Part shown: positions 26,768-28,017 of the stretch, one piece after another
Layout: every line of letters begins with the position of its first letter
How positions within the stretch are numbered: position 1 is the stretch's first letter
Assembly: GCA_003427395.1 (NCBI GenBank)
Contig: BFEA01000700.1
Span: 71,176-99,192, forward strand
Length of the DNA stretch: 28,017 bases
Reading direction: 5' to 3'
Source: Chara braunii
Taxonomy: Eukaryota; Streptophyta; Charophyceae; Charales; Characeae
The notes under the pieces: generated by a model
The model's database searches: none
What the model was told of the DNA's origin: nothing
Seen by the model: only the letters and a program-made list of their open reading frames with translations
Made by a program: the position numbers and the translations under genes

Positions 26768-26845
26768 CCCAGCCCGTGTGGTTGACTGATACATACACAT
26801 ATTTGTTGATGGATAGAGGACGAGTTCGAATCCCGGTGAAATCAG
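26768..26845 (+). mobile_element. tRNA-like (SINE-type) copy
   Basis: GTGTGGTTGACTGATACATA (box A-like), TTGTTGATGGATAGAGGAC, then GAGTTCGAATCCCGG (good box B). It aligns in order and spacing with the element at 20633 and the minus-strand copy at 11050. Stem pairing is insufficient for a functional tRNA. Confidence 0.5.
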
Positions 26846-26879
26846 CTGGATAGAAAAGGATCAATAATCTAGGGGCTGG

Positions 26880-27615
26880 CACGCTTATTGTTTAGAAAAG
26901 AAACAAAGGAGGGAGAATGGGAGGAGCGGAGGAGCGGAGGAGGGGGGAGAGAGACTCGTACCTGAGAGGTGGCGGCGATTGATTTCAAAAAAACTTGGCG
27001 TGGTGATCGCTAACACTTGGCGGCTAACCGTTTGCCAGGCGGCAACTCAATTCCTATCAACTCCTACCAATCCTAACTCTCCCGCCCACGATTCCCTCGC
27101 GCGAGCAGTCGTTGCCGCTATCTTCCGCAATCACGCGCGCGCTGCGCGCTGCGCGCCACGCGAGAGTGACGATCGAAATCGTCTGCACTCCTATTGCTAC
27201 AGCAATTCCTACTCGTTCTCTACGTTGGCAATTGCTACAGGGTTCCTGCTGGCTGAGCAGCGAAGTTTTTTTCTGGCGCCAGACGCACACGGCGGGGGGC
27301 CCGACCCGCTAATCCTTTGAGAGAAAACGTTTCAGGCCACATACCCGGCCATATTCGCGCTGTGTATATGGCCGCAAACGTGGAGCCAGCCCGGGGGCCC
27401 AAATCTGCTGGATCTGCTGGGCACGACCGCGCTTCTGCAAGGCGCTACCTCGTTACAAGTACAATGCATACGGCGCTGCACTAGTCTCCACTCTCCGATT
27501 TCGGAGAGGTTTTCATGGCTGCACTAACTACGCGATTCCACCACCCAAAAACCCTCGGATACCTGTAAGAAACCACCATAGAAAAGCACTCTCCGCGGGG
27601 TGGAAAGTGCCCAGC
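26880..27615. other. No gene seen
   Basis: Open frames up to 113 codons lack recognisable features. A GCGCGCGCTGCGCGCTGCGCG tract lies at about 27135-27156. Confidence 0.45.
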
Positions 27616-27840
27616 CTATTCTCTACCGCGTGGCACGGGGAACGCAGCCCTAAGGTAGCCAAAGCAACTGGACTAAGAGTGCGCACGAGAGACAGCGGGA
27701 GAGAGAGAGGGGGGGAGGGGGGGGCTACCAGAGAGAGAGAGACAGAGAGAGAGACAGACAGACAGACAGAGACAGACAGAGACACAGAGAGAGAGAGGGA
27801 GAGGCTGAATGGCAAAAATGGAAGACAGACAGACAGACAC

Positions 27841-27871
<31 letters not shown>

Positions 27872-27974
27872 AGGCTGAATGGCAAAAATGGAATATGGAT
27901 CGGATCTATTGTCTACCGCGTGGGCACGGGGAACGCAGCCCTAAGGTAGCCAAAGCAATGAGACTAAGAACGCG

Positions 27975-27983
<9 letters not shown>
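27616..27983. repeat. Direct repeat of a ~77-bp block flanking GA-rich sequence
   Basis: Copies at 27616-27692 and 27906-27983 share CTATTSTCTACCGCGTG, GGCACGGGGAACGCAGCCC and TAAGGTAGCCAAAGCAA. Between them a second direct repeat (GAGGCTGAATGGCAAAAATG at 27801 and 27871) alternates with GACA and GA runs. This looks like a ~290/70-bp nested tandem structure that may continue past the window. Confidence 0.9.

Positions 27984-28017
<34 letters not shown>
27978..28017. repeat. (GA)n microsatellite at window edge
   Basis: GA dinucleotides to the last base, complementary to the (CT)n at the left edge. Confidence 0.97.

Overview
This is a repeat-rich eukaryotic nuclear window with very low gene density. 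The evidence is long mono- and dinucleotide arrays, several families of longer tandem repeats, plant-type telomeric heptamers (TTTAGGG), retrocopies of U6 snRNA, and only one convincing protein-coding gene in 28 kb. That gene is a long intron-free reading frame with stramenopile/alveolate/green-alga-like low-complexity insertions. An algal or other protist nuclear genome is the best guess; I cannot name the species. Single N bases and an untrimmed sequencing adapter show that this is a draft short-read scaffold.

Layout. 1-5.9 kb: a (CT)n edge, a TGTGTTG-rich tract, a duplicated block near 1 kb, a (GA)n array at 3.83 kb and otherwise featureless sequence. 5.9-10 kb: a mobile-DNA graveyard. It holds an A-tailed U6 retrocopy with perfect 12-bp target-site duplications, 46-bp and 28-bp tandem repeats, a decayed group II intron-type reverse transcriptase fragment bracketed by 42-bp inverted repeats, a second diverged U6 copy, a ~35-bp minisatellite interrupted by a poly(A)-ended segment, and a 45-bp tandem array. 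10-14.2 kb: GAGTCTGTTT-rich sequence, poly(A) runs, a tRNA-like element and a 64/106-bp tandem repeat. 14.2-20.5 kb: one long-unit tandem repeat family after another (units about 36-190 bp), a small telomeric inverted repeat at 16.8 kb, (AC)n and (CT)n arrays. 20.5-24 kb: a tRNA-like short element, then the single clear gene (minus strand, TMEM245 / AI-2E-transporter-like membrane protein). 24-28 kb: more microsatellites, a 23-bp tandem array carrying four E2F-like sites, an assembly artefact (38-bp Nextera junction adapter flanked by a 187-bp direct duplication), another tRNA-like element, and a terminal GA-rich duplication.

The coding part is one membrane protein. The rest is best read as retrotransposition debris (U6 copies, tRNA-derived SINE-like copies, poly(A) tails) plus minisatellites. 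Two short dispersed motifs recur across the window and are not explained by any element I can name: a 40-45 bp unit readable as Y-x-Y-N-D-R, and a GTACTGGTGGTTTAA unit. No operon, CRISPR array, functional tRNA or intact rRNA gene is visible.
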